DNA from: UBA9732 sp052170315
Lineage (GTDB): Bacteria; Spirochaetota; Spirochaetia; Sphaerochaetales; Sphaerochaetaceae
Direction: 5' to 3'
Length of the DNA: 64,000 nt
NCBI GenBank assembly: GCA_052170315.1
Contig: JBQNAT010000001.1
Span: 148,406-212,405 of the forward strand
A model generated the notes under the pieces. It had not been told where the DNA came from, did not search any database, and was given only the letters and a program-made list of their open reading frames with translations. Below are positions 23,669 through 32,255 of the stretch, in pieces. Made by a program: the position numbers and the translations under genes. Every line of letters begins with the position of its first letter. Position 1 is the stretch's first letter.

Positions 23669-26600
23669 TTATTTTCCGACTCCAAGACTTATCACAAATC
23701 TTAGTATGTAGTCCTTTGAGGCGTCATAACAATATTCAGCAAGCGTGTAGGGCCCGCAGCTTCCGGTTCCTATGCCCTGCTGGAATGCGTTTATTGATAC
23801 GTATGTACCGAATGTTTTTTCGTCTTCCCTGTGTTTCATGCCTGTAAGCAGGGTATCGCTGTAGGGCTTGACGGAAAGCTCGAAAGGCTTATCCACCGCA
23901 TCAAAACGCACGGTGAACTTCCCGTCTGAAAGCTCTGCGTAGCGCGTGTCGTAGCGGTTGCCGCTTTCCTGAGGCCGCAGGTTCGGTTCTGTCATATCGC
24001 TTACAAAGCAGGAACATTCCTTTACCGGAAACTGTTCTTTCATGTCCGCATAGCTTTCACCGCTTCTGCCATAATACTTCACACAGTCAAAGCTGCTGTC
24101 CAGCCTGAAAGCCTTTGCGAATCTGGGAAGTTTTCCCTTTGCCCGAAGCGGATGTATCAGGCATGTTGCCAGCATACCTTCGCTTCCGTCAGGAAGCAGG
24201 CAACCTTCATACAAATCCGAGCAGAGAAAGGTTTTGCCCGCGTCCTTTATTGCCCACTCTGTCGCTGCCCTGCCTGAAGTCTGCCTGCAGCCCAGCATGG
24301 AAACTTTTTCCCTGTACCATTTTCTCATAGGACGCAGTATAAAATTTATGCTGTCGTTGTCCGTTTCAGCTCTGAACAAAATGGTATAGGGTTCGGATGC
24401 CGTCATTCTGTCGCCGCCTGAGGAAACAACGGGATTTCCTTCACGCAATGAAAACCACTTCGGAAGCTCTGAAGTTTTTCGGATATCCCGCTCCGTCATT
24501 ATCCTGCTGTTCAGGCATATTTGCTCGGAAGATACACAGCTGCCGTTTCTGTCATAGGTTTCAGCAGTAAGAAAACAGTCTCCGGAAACATCTCCAAGTT
24601 CAAATGAAACCTGTTGTCTTGAAAGCGGACCGGCAGACGGCACAAAGTCAAACGATATCCCATTTGAGATACTTATGTGCATTTTATAATCACTTCCGTC
24701 AGTAAAGGCTGTTGTATTAAAAATTTCAAAGCATGAAGAATTGATATGAGAAATGCGTACGGGCCTGTAGGCGTGACGGACTATCCATGCGCCGGTAGAG
24801 GGTTTCCTGTCCGGATAGAAGATTCCGTCACAGCAGAAATTTCCGTCGTGAATCCATTCGCCGTGGTCTCCTCCGTAGGTGTAGGAGCCGTCTTTGTGAA
24901 GCACTGCGTGGTCGTTCATTTCCCAGACACAGCCGCCTATAAGGCCGTCGTAACTGTAGATTTCCTTCCAGTAGCCTTCTATGTTGCCCGGTCCCACTCC
25001 CATTGCGTGGGCATATTCGCAAAGGAAGTACGGACGGTCCATGAATTGAGCCGTCCTGCATTTCCCCTCGCCTATGTCATGAAGCTCGCTCACGGGCGGA
25101 TACATACGTGAGGCTATATCATAGGCCTTGCGCTTTGTGTAAATCGCGCTTTCATAATGTACGGGTATATCTGAAACGCTTTTAAAAAATTCGTAGGCCG
25201 CGTCAGTATTGCACCCTGCGCCGCTTTCGTTTCCAAGACTCCACATGACAACGGGCGTTGCAAGCGCCTTGTCCCTGTGATAGTGCCGCACGGTTCTGCT
25301 TAGATAGCGGCTTTTCCATTTTTTATCGTTTGAAAGCCTGTTGTAGTCCGGCGGAAATCTTCCCACCAGCACCCCGTGGGTCTCTATGTCAACCTCGTCC
25401 ACAATGTAAAGCCCAAGCCGGGCAGCCAGCTCCAGCATCAGCGGGTCCGGCGCATAGTGGGCTGTTCTTACCGTGTCTATGTTGAAAGCCTTGCACAGTT
25501 TCAAATCCCTCTCTATTTCCGATGCCGTCATGCAGTAGCCGTTAGCCGCGTCGGTGTCATGGTGGTTTACGCCCTTGAACTTTATTTTACGGCCGTTTAA
25601 AAGAAAGAGGTTTCCGCGCACATCTATGCTCTTAAAGCCCACGCTCTGATGTACGCAGCTGTAACGCGTCTCAATGTATAAATCATACAATACAGGCTTT
25701 TCGGCATTCCAGGATAACACCTCCAGAGAAGTAAAATTCGCCTTCGCTTCGCCGTCCTTTGACACAGCTTCAGCCGCCAGACAAAGCCCGTTTCCTTCCA
25801 GCGAGAACTTTACCTTTTCCCCGTCAGGCAGGAAGGCCTTTACACAGGCATCGTAAATATCCGAACCGGCGCCTTCTCCCATATGTACCGGCCGAGTCTT
25901 AAAATCAATGTCCCATACGTCATGCACATCCGATATTCTTAAGAGTACATCACGGAATATGCCATTGTTTCTGAACATGTCCTGACATTCAAGATAGCTG
26001 CCGTTGCACCATCTTCTGACAACGCAGACAAGCTCGTTACAGCCATTCTTAACAGCCTGCGTTATGTCAAATTCCGACGTGTTGTGAGACTCTTCAGAGA
26101 AGCCTGCAAAAATCCCGTTCACATGAACTTCAATACAGCTGCATACTCCAAGGAATGAAAGCACATACCGCTTTTTCGTCCCAGTATCAGCATTATCCAG
26201 AGCTTTAATAGCTGGCGCTTCATTCTCAAATTGAACATCGAAAAACATCCTGTAAAGCCCCGCGTGGTTCATCTCATCCGAAGGAGCTTTCTTAAAGCCG
26301 TCAAGCAGACTGAAATAGCCCTTAACCGGCTCCGTTGTCGGAATAACCGGCGGTTTATAAGGGAAAGGATATCGCACGTTAAGATACATCGGATGAGAAT
26401 AACCGCGGTACTGCCAGACGGAAGGCACATCAATTTTGTCAAAATCAATGTCCGAGCTGTCAAACTCAAGAGGGAGCTTATTCGGGTCATTGAAGTATTT
26501 AAAGTCCCAGTCCCCGTTAAGGCATCTTACCAGAGGCGATTTATACCTTTTTTCAGTAAGAGGAATACCCTCCTGGGCTTCGCGTGAAGGATAAGGTATG

Positions 26601-26680
26601 AAATAGCTTCTTGGCTCAAGTCTGTTTTTGTCTATTATGCTGAAATCACTGTAGTAACAGTCCTTAAGGCTGTAACGCAT
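23669..26680 (-). CDS. lacZ: Beta-galactosidase, glycoside hydrolase family 2
   Basis: A 1003-residue LacZ-type enzyme. The sugar-binding jelly roll is at about 30-250, an immunoglobulin-like domain follows, and the TIM barrel has KFKGVNHHDTDAANGYCMT, the acid/base in VVMWSLGNESGAG (E485) and the nucleophile in YFLCEYAHAMG (E555). A C-terminal small-chain domain (Bgal_small_N) completes it. There is no signal peptide, so lactose or other beta-galactosides are split in the cytoplasm. The nearby mgl importer (galactose-type) could feed or follow this step. It is divergent from thyA, and its 5' leader carries a hexanucleotide repeat. Confidence 0.96.
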   Translation of the reverse strand: MRYSLKDCYYSDFSIIDKNRLEPRSYFIPYPSREAQEGIPLTEKRYKSPLVRCLNGDWDFKYFNDPNKLPLEFDSSDIDFDKIDVPSVWQYRGYSHPMYLNVRYPFPYKPPVIPTTEPVKGYFSLLDGFKKAPSDEMNHAGLYRMFFDVQFENEAPAIKALDNADTGTKKRYVLSFLGVCSCIEVHVNGIFAGFSEESHNTSEFDITQAVKNGCNELVCVVRRWCNGSYLECQDMFRNNGIFRDVLLRISDVHDVWDIDFKTRPVHMGEGAGSDIYDACVKAFLPDGEKVKFSLEGNGLCLAAEAVSKDGEAKANFTSLEVLSWNAEKPVLYDLYIETRYSCVHQSVGFKSIDVRGNLFLLNGRKIKFKGVNHHDTDAANGYCMTASEIERDLKLCKAFNIDTVRTAHYAPDPLMLELAARLGLYIVDEVDIETHGVLVGRFPPDYNRLSNDKKWKSRYLSRTVRHYHRDKALATPVVMWSLGNESGAGCNTDAAYEFFKSVSDIPVHYESAIYTKRKAYDIASRMYPPVSELHDIGEGKCRTAQFMDRPYFLCEYAHAMGVGPGNIEGYWKEIYSYDGLIGGCVWEMNDHAVLHKDGSYTYGGDHGEWIHDGNFCCDGIFYPDRKPSTGAWIVRHAYRPVRISHINSSCFEIFNTTAFTDGSDYKMHISISNGISFDFVPSAGPLSRQQVSFELGDVSGDCFLTAETYDRNGSCVSSEQICLNSRIMTERDIRKTSELPKWFSLREGNPVVSSGGDRMTASEPYTILFRAETDNDSINFILRPMRKWYREKVSMLGCRQTSGRAATEWAIKDAGKTFLCSDLYEGCLLPDGSEGMLATCLIHPLRAKGKLPRFAKAFRLDSSFDCVKYYGRSGESYADMKEQFPVKECSCFVSDMTEPNLRPQESGNRYDTRYAELSDGKFTVRFDAVDKPFELSVKPYSDTLLTGMKHREDEKTFGTYVSINAFQQGIGTGSCGPYTLAEYCYDASKDYILRFVISLGVGK

Positions 26681-26714
26681 TACGTCCCAAGTCCCCTTGT
26701 TTTTTAATTCAAAT

Positions 26715-26762
26715 TCCGCTGCCGCTACCGCTGTCGCTGCCGTTGCCGCTGTCGCTACCGCG
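26715..26762. repeat. Hexanucleotide tandem repeat in lacZ 5' leader
   Basis: Eight imperfect hexamers with consensus RYCGCT run without a break, starting 35 bases upstream of the lacZ start. Read in the lacZ frame they would give an Ala-rich alternating string without an in-frame start codon, so they are most likely untranslated. Such tracts can change length by slippage. Confidence 0.85.
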
Positions 26763-26894
26763 AAGGTTTCGGAGCAGCCTTTACATCATATCACAAAGGC
26801 GTACAAACTGCATGAAATTGTGAAGACAAATGACCTTTCATACTATATAATACAAATAATTTTCCCAATATGCGGAATATAGAAGGAGCCGAAC

Positions 26895-27725
26895 ATGAGC
26901 CTTGCGGACAAGCTTTTTGTTTCCAACATAAAAGATATACTGGAAAACGGGTTTTCCGATGAAAATCTGGCTGTAAGGCCCCATTGGGCGGACGGGACAC
27001 CTGCCCATACAATCAAAAAGTTCGGAATAGTGAACCGCTACGACCTTAGGCAGGAATTTCCAATCATAACGGTCAGAAAGACCTACATGAAAAGCGCGGC
27101 CGATGAAATGCTGTGGATATGGCAGAAAAAATCAAACAACATACATGAGCTGAAAAGCCACGTTTGGGACAGCTGGGCGGACAAAAACGGCTCCATAGGC
27201 AAGGCCTACGGCTATCAGCTTGGAGTAAAGCACAAATATACGGAAGGGGAATTTGACCAGGTGGACAGGTTACTTTATGACCTTAAGCACAACCCCCAGA
27301 GCCGAAGAATAATGACCAACATCTACAATCATCATGACCTTAACGAAATGGCCCTGTACCCGTGCGCCTACAGCATGACATTCAATGTCTGCGGAAACGT
27401 ACTTAACGCAATTTTGAACCAGAGGTCGCAGGACATGCTTACGGCGAACAACTGGAACGTGGTACAGTACGCGATACTGGTCCATATGCTTGCGCAGGTA
27501 AGCGGTCTTGTTGCGGGAGAGCTTGTACATGTAATTGCAGATGCTCATATCTATGACCGCCACATACCTATTGTTAAGGAAATACTGGAAAACGGGCAGT
27601 ACGAAGCTCCAAAGTTCTTCCTTAACCCCGATATCCATAATTTCTATGATTTTACCACTGATGACATAAAGCTTGAAGGCTATAAGTGCAGCTCAAAAAA
27701 ATACGACATCCCTGTCGCCGTATAA
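26895..27725 (+). CDS. thyA: Thymidylate synthase
   Basis: A 276-residue ThyA. It shows the catalytic Cys157 in MALYPCAYSMTF, the phosphate-binding arginines in PQSRRI, LNQRSQDMLTANNWNVVQYA, and the C-terminal HIYDRHI region. The PCAY version of the active site and the length match the B. subtilis ThyA-type branch more than the E. coli type. It makes dTMP from dUMP with methylene-tetrahydrofolate, leaving dihydrofolate for the next gene, folA. AAGGAG precedes the start and a TATAAT is at 26846. It is the first gene of a plus-strand nucleotide operon. Confidence 0.95.
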   Translation: MSLADKLFVSNIKDILENGFSDENLAVRPHWADGTPAHTIKKFGIVNRYDLRQEFPIITVRKTYMKSAADEMLWIWQKKSNNIHELKSHVWDSWADKNGSIGKAYGYQLGVKHKYTEGEFDQVDRLLYDLKHNPQSRRIMTNIYNHHDLNEMALYPCAYSMTFNVCGNVLNAILNQRSQDMLTANNWNVVQYAILVHMLAQVSGLVAGELVHVIADAHIYDRHIPIVKEILENGQYEAPKFFLNPDIHNFYDFTTDDIKLEGYKCSSKKYDIPVAV

Positions 27726-27734
27726 GGAGGCTCA

Positions 27735-28262
27735 ATGCAGGCAATACTACACTGTGACAAAAACTGGGGCATAGGCAAAGAAAATGATTTGATGTTTCGC
27801 CTTCCGCTGGATATGAAATTCTTCAGACGGAAAACCGCCGGCAAGGTTGTTGTGATGGGCTCGAACACCCTTCTGTCCTTTCCCGAAAGCAAACCCCTCA
27901 AAAACCGCACAAATATAGTACTGTGGCCTGACGGTGAAACCGAGCGCGCGAAAAAAGACGGCTTCATTCTGGCTCAGAGCCTTTCGGAGCTCTTCAGGAT
28001 AATCAGGGATTACCCTGAGGATGATGTCTTTATAATCGGAGGAGCAATGATGTACCACACAATGCTCCCCTACTGCAAACGCGTCTATCTGACAAAAGTG
28101 GACGCGGACGGCGGAGCCCAGGTTTTCTTCGATAATCTGGACATGCTTGAAAACTGGAAAATGACAGAACAGTCCCAACCTTTGACGGACAACGGCTACA
28201 TCATCAGATTCACGGTTTACGAAAACTCAAAAGTCCTTAAACCGGAGGCGGAAAATGTTTGA
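27735..28262 (+). CDS. folA: Dihydrofolate reductase
   Basis: A 175-residue DHFR. It has HCDKNWGIGKENDLMFRLPLDMKFF (Met20-loop region), VVVMGSNTLLSFP (NADPH-binding), RTNIVLW, and VFIIGGAMMY near the end. It regenerates tetrahydrofolate used by ThyA, which lies 9 bases upstream. AAGGAGG precedes the start. The 3' end overlaps the next gene by 8 bases. Confidence 0.94.
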   Translation: MQAILHCDKNWGIGKENDLMFRLPLDMKFFRRKTAGKVVVMGSNTLLSFPESKPLKNRTNIVLWPDGETERAKKDGFILAQSLSELFRIIRDYPEDDVFIIGGAMMYHTMLPYCKRVYLTKVDADGGAQVFFDNLDMLENWKMTEQSQPLTDNGYIIRFTVYENSKVLKPEAENV

Positions 28263-29193
28263 AAAAGCCATTGAAATAATAAAAAAATATGAAACGGTAA
28301 TAATCCACCGTCACAAAAATCCTGACGGTGACGCGATAGGAAGTCAGATAGGTCTTAAACACATGCTTACTGACAGCTTCCCGGATAAGAAGATTTACGC
28401 AGTAGGAGACAGCTCAAAAACATACGCTTTTCTTTCGGAAGCCCCCATGGACAATCCTGAAGACAGCGTCTGGGAAGGGGCGCTGGCAATAATACTTGAT
28501 ACCTCTTCAAGTGCTCTGATAAGCGATGAACGCTATAAAAAAGCAGCTGAAAGGCTTAGAATAGACCATCATATCTTCTGCGAAAAAATAGCGGAGACAG
28601 AGATAGTTGATACCTCTTATGAAAGCTGCGCCGGTCTTGTCACGGAGCTTGCCATAGAGCACCCTCTTAAGGTTTCAAAAGATGCCGCGTCCGCGCTGTT
28701 TACGGGCACGGTCACCGACAGCGGAAGGTTCAGATACGATACCACAACAGGCGGAACCTTCAGACGCGTATCGTTTTTAATGGAAAAGGGCATAAACATA
28801 AGCGAAATCTACAGAAAGCTCTATACTGTGGAAATAAAAAGCCTGAAGCTTAAAGGTTTTTTCATAGACCGTATGCGGTTTACGAAAAACAATGTAGGAT
28901 ACATATACACTTCACGGAGCGAACTGAAAAAACTTGAAATAAGCGCCTTTACGGCAAGCCGCGGCTATGTGAACACAATGGCGGATATTGAAGGCGTAAA
29001 CATATGGGTTGCCTTCGCGGAGGACAACGAAGGAGTGCTGTGCGAGTTAAGATCCGCAGACAGAAACATAAACCCAATAGCGGTAAAATATGGCGGAGGC
29101 GGTCATGCCAAAGCCAGCGGAGCAACAGTAAAGGACAAAGCTCAGGCAATGGCAATGCTTGAAGATTTGGACAGGCTGGCAGGAGAAAAATGA
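28255..29193 (+). CDS. DHH-DHHA1 phosphoesterase, NrnA-like (first copy)
   Basis: A 312-residue protein with the DHH family metal motifs HKNPDGDAIGS (D24, D26), LDTSS, RIDHHIF (D104-H106) and VTDSGRFRY, and the DHHA1 substrate motif GGGGHAKASG. NrnA-type enzymes hydrolyse nanoRNA (2-5 nt), pAp and sometimes linear dinucleotides such as pApA. It overlaps folA by 8 bases and the second copy by ATGA. Substrate preference cannot be read from sequence. Confidence 0.92.
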   Translation: MFEKAIEIIKKYETVIIHRHKNPDGDAIGSQIGLKHMLTDSFPDKKIYAVGDSSKTYAFLSEAPMDNPEDSVWEGALAIILDTSSSALISDERYKKAAERLRIDHHIFCEKIAETEIVDTSYESCAGLVTELAIEHPLKVSKDAASALFTGTVTDSGRFRYDTTTGGTFRRVSFLMEKGINISEIYRKLYTVEIKSLKLKGFFIDRMRFTKNNVGYIYTSRSELKKLEISAFTASRGYVNTMADIEGVNIWVAFAEDNEGVLCELRSADRNINPIAVKYGGGGHAKASGATVKDKAQAMAMLEDLDRLAGEK

Positions 29194-30182
29194 ATACGAA
29201 AAGAAACATCGAAACAAAAAAAGCGATACTTGAAAAGATAAAACAGTACAACAGAATAATAATCTCAAGACACGTAAGGCCTGACGGAGATGCAATAGGC
29301 TCATCTCACGGTCTTGCGAACATACTGAAACAGTCTTTCCCCGAAAAGGAAATATATGTGGCCAATCAGGATTCATCCGAATATCTTTCCTTCCTCAATA
29401 CAGAGGAAACAGATCCTAAAAGCATTGAATATACCAATGCCCTTGTTATTGTTGTGGATACCGCGAACATGGACAGGATATCCAACAGCGAAATCTCAAA
29501 GGCAAAGGAAATCATAAAGATAGACCATCACATAGATATATCCCCCTATGGAGATATCTCATGGGTTGAAGACAACAGGTCTTCAGTCTGCGAAATGATA
29601 ACGGCATTCCAGTACACATTCAGCGATATCCTTAAATGCGACGGGCGCTGCGCCCAGTTCCTCTATACCGGCATGGTAACCGACAGCGGACGCTTCAAAT
29701 ATCAGGAAACAACGGGCGAGACTCTTCGCCTTGCCGGTTACCTGCTTGACAAGGGCATTGATACACAGATTCTTTACGCAAATCTGTACCTTGAGGAATT
29801 AGACTACTTCAAGTTCCAGTCCTACGTGTTCGGAAAGATGAAAACAACTGAAAACGGCGTTGCCTATCTTCATATAGACGCGGAAATGCAGGAAAAATTC
29901 GGCCTTAGCCGCGAACAGGCAAGCAACAGCGTGGATTTCATGAGCAAGATAAAAGGAAGCCTGATATGGCTGGCCTTTATTGACAACGGAGACGGAAGCA
30001 TAAGGGTAAGGCTAAGGTCCCGTTTCATTCCCATAAACAAGCTAGCGGAAAAATATCACGGCGGCGGACATGCCAATGCCGCGGGCTCCACAGTGAACAG
30101 CATAGAGGAGATGAACGCGCTTGTTTCCGACGCGGATGCCTCACTTAAAGAATTTAAGGCCAACAATGAGGGGTGGCTATGA
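29190..30182 (+). CDS. DHH-DHHA1 phosphoesterase, NrnA-like (second copy)
   Basis: A 330-residue paralogue of the preceding gene, with RHVRPDGDAIGSSHG (D32, D34), VVDTANMD, KIDHHID (D112-H114), MVTDSGRFKYQETTG and HGGGHANAAG. All metal residues are intact, so both copies should be active. The two have clearly diverged, which suggests an old tandem duplication with different substrates (inference). It overlaps its neighbours by 4 bases on each side, so the thyA-folA-nrnA-nrnA-surE string is translationally coupled. Confidence 0.92.
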   Translation: MNTKRNIETKKAILEKIKQYNRIIISRHVRPDGDAIGSSHGLANILKQSFPEKEIYVANQDSSEYLSFLNTEETDPKSIEYTNALVIVVDTANMDRISNSEISKAKEIIKIDHHIDISPYGDISWVEDNRSSVCEMITAFQYTFSDILKCDGRCAQFLYTGMVTDSGRFKYQETTGETLRLAGYLLDKGIDTQILYANLYLEELDYFKFQSYVFGKMKTTENGVAYLHIDAEMQEKFGLSREQASNSVDFMSKIKGSLIWLAFIDNGDGSIRVRLRSRFIPINKLAEKYHGGGHANAAGSTVNSIEEMNALVSDADASLKEFKANNEGWL

Positions 30183-30892
30183 GGATACTTGTAACAAATG
30201 ATGACGGCATAAGGACAAAAGGCCTTGAACTTCTGGCAAACTGGGCGCGTAAGCTTGGGGAAGTCACAGTTGTAGCGCCAAAATCCGAACAGAGCGCAAA
30301 GAGTCACAGCATAAACATACACACGCCCTTTGAGGTAAAAAAGGTTCACTGGCTTGACGGTTTGGACTGCTACAGCGTGGATTCATCCCCTGCCGACTGC
30401 GTTCGCTTTGCCTATAACGGGCTTAACAAAAGCTTTGATTTGGTTCTTTCCGGCATAAATAGAGGCTTCAACTTGGGAGAAGATATAGCCTATTCGGGAA
30501 CTGACGCAGCCATTTTTGAAGCGGCCTACTTCGGATGCAGGGCAATTGCCTTCTCTACCGTTCCCGAAACCTTTGAATGGGCAAAAAACAGTCTTGATTC
30601 CTGCTATGAACACATAACAGCTAACAACTATCTTGAACACAACCTTCTTTACAACGTAAATATCCCTGAAAACTACAAAGGCGTGCGCCTTACAAGGCAG
30701 GGAAGCGCCTATTACAAGGACATATTCAAAGAAGTCGAACCTGAAAGATTCCTGGCCTGCGGCTATTCCATATATAAAGGCACAGCTAACCTTGAAGAGG
30801 ATTTGGATGCCGTAATGAACGGCTATATCTCCGTCACGCCGCTTACCGTAAACCGAACGGCGGAAGAAGCCTACAGACGCCTGAAAGGCTGA
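30179..30892 (+). CDS. surE: 5'/3'-nucleotidase SurE
   Basis: A SurE of about 237 residues starting MRILVTNDDGI, with the metal pair D8-D9, PKSEQSAKSHSI, SSPADCVRF and VLSGINRGFNLGEDIAYSGTDAA. It dephosphorylates nucleoside 5'/3'-monophosphates and short polyphosphate. The ATG at 30179 is chosen over a GTG at 30173 because GAGGGG lies 5 bases upstream and the protein then begins exactly as the family does. The start overlaps the upstream stop by ATGA. Confidence 0.94.
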   Translation: MRILVTNDDGIRTKGLELLANWARKLGEVTVVAPKSEQSAKSHSINIHTPFEVKKVHWLDGLDCYSVDSSPADCVRFAYNGLNKSFDLVLSGINRGFNLGEDIAYSGTDAAIFEAAYFGCRAIAFSTVPETFEWAKNSLDSCYEHITANNYLEHNLLYNVNIPENYKGVRLTRQGSAYYKDIFKEVEPERFLACGYSIYKGTANLEEDLDAVMNGYISVTPLTVNRTAEEAYRRLKG

Positions 30893-30903
30893 AGCGGCAA
30901 AAC

Positions 30904-30941
30904 ACAAAAAAGCAGAGCTCCGGAATTCCGAAAGCCCTGCT
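30904..30941 (-). terminator. Terminator of the nuclease/importer operon
   Basis: On the minus strand AGCAGGGCT pairs with AGCTCTGCT (9 bp, one mismatch) with a loop containing GGAATTCC, followed by TTTTTT. It lies just beyond the stop of the OB-repeat gene and between the convergent surE and OB-repeat genes. Confidence 0.7.
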
Positions 30942-30959
30942 TATATATTATCTTATATA

Positions 30960-32243
30960 TTACTTTGTATAGGTGCAGTTCTTGTCAAACTCTATTGTTC
31001 CCTTGTAGTTCTTGATAGTACCGGAAACGGTAATTGTATCGCCTACCGCCAAATCCGAGCCTCCATTAAGGCGATAACACTGGATACCAAGAGCCTCCAC
31101 GCCGTCAACAACAAGATTGACCGTAATATTGCCGTACTTCTCGTTGTACGCGGACGGGATGGAAACAATTGTTCCCCTAACCTGTCTTACGCCTTCAAGA
31201 GCCTTGCCGTCTTCAAGTTCATAGGCCTTTAAAAGAGCCTTGAAGCTTCTGAAGCTTTCCGTCTTAACAAGCATACAGTCCTTGTCGAACTCGATAGTGC
31301 CCTTATAGTTCTTTATAGAACCTACAACAGCTATGGTATCGCCGACTGCCAGAGCCGAAGCGCCTTCCCCTTTGAGCCTGAAACACTGTATAACTCTTGT
31401 ATCGCCGGTCGGTATGATGTTGACCGTAATGTTGCCGTACTTGTCAGACCATGCCGATTGGATAGAATCAATAGTACCCATGATTATCCTGTAGCCCTTC
31501 AGCATCTCGCCGTCCGCCAGCATGTAGGCCTCGTCAATCAGAGCGCTCTGATTCGGGATATCGCCTTTGCCTACCAGAGTGGGCTTATCAAACTCGATAG
31601 TGCCCTTGTAGTTTTTGATTTTGCCTTCAACGGTAATGACATCGCCCGTTTTTATGTTGGCTGAACCTTCTCCCGAAAGCCTGTAGCACTGAATGATATT
31701 CTCCGCCATGGCGCCGATTTGGAGGTCTACAGTCACGTTGCTGTACTTCTCATTGTATGCGGTCGGGATACCGACAACCGTTCCGCTCAGCCTTACTTTC
31801 TTGGGAAGGAACTCGCCGTCGCCAAGCCGATACGCCGAAAGAACTATCTCTTCATAGGACGGGTCTGTTATTCCCCTGGGAAGAGTCTTGGGCATTGAAA
31901 GTGTCAAAATAGAATCATCGGTCGAGTCCCTTATCGTGGCAATAAGGTTGTAGACAGTATCTTCCGGTGCCGCCTCATCAATATCAATACGGACAATGCC
32001 GTTTTCACCTGCAACAACCTTGACCAAATCGGTATCGGTTGACCATGTAATGGAATATTTGACGTTCTTTATCGTTATGCTGTCAAAAACTTCAAAGTCG
32101 GCCGTTGTTTTTGGAGCCGGATTTGCCTTTGAGCTCCTGTCATAATTTGCCTTTACAAAGGCAGCTGCGTTGTTCAGTCCCGTGCCCGCGAAAAGCGAAG
32201 CGCAGAGAAAAACCATAAATAGAACCACCAATGCTTTTTTCAT
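30960..32243 (-). CDS. Secreted protein with Ig-like domain and three OB-fold-like repeats
   Basis: A 427-residue protein with a signal peptide ending at about residue 19 (LFA). Residues 22-120 look like a bacterial Ig-like domain (VKYSITWSTDTDLVKV). Three repeats of about 97 residues follow (131-228, 231-327, 334-427), each with an LxDGE start, YGNITVN, IQCYRL, VGDTITV and the nearly invariant IKNYKGTIEFDK. The pattern is that of OB-fold nucleic-acid-binding domains found beside secreted nucleases (YhcR-like). There is no catalytic motif. It is the last gene of the importer operon, 13 bases after the nuclease-like gene, with AAAGGAG before its start. Confidence 0.8.
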   Translation of the reverse strand: MKKALVVLFMVFLCASLFAGTGLNNAAAFVKANYDRSSKANPAPKTTADFEVFDSITIKNVKYSITWSTDTDLVKVVAGENGIVRIDIDEAAPEDTVYNLIATIRDSTDDSILTLSMPKTLPRGITDPSYEEIVLSAYRLGDGEFLPKKVRLSGTVVGIPTAYNEKYSNVTVDLQIGAMAENIIQCYRLSGEGSANIKTGDVITVEGKIKNYKGTIEFDKPTLVGKGDIPNQSALIDEAYMLADGEMLKGYRIIMGTIDSIQSAWSDKYGNITVNIIPTGDTRVIQCFRLKGEGASALAVGDTIAVVGSIKNYKGTIEFDKDCMLVKTESFRSFKALLKAYELEDGKALEGVRQVRGTIVSIPSAYNEKYGNITVNLVVDGVEALGIQCYRLNGGSDLAVGDTITVSGTIKNYKGTIEFDKNCTYTK

Positions 32244-32255
32244 TGTTTTCTCCTT

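Noticed and set aside
26697..26882. 61-codon Ala-rich plus-strand frame
   Set aside because: Its alanine run is just the hexanucleotide repeat translated; no ribosome site and no relation to the downstream thyA start.
30960..32243. Repeat DNA as CRISPR or mobile repeat
   Set aside because: The repeats are in-frame protein domain repeats of about 290 bases under protein-level constraint.
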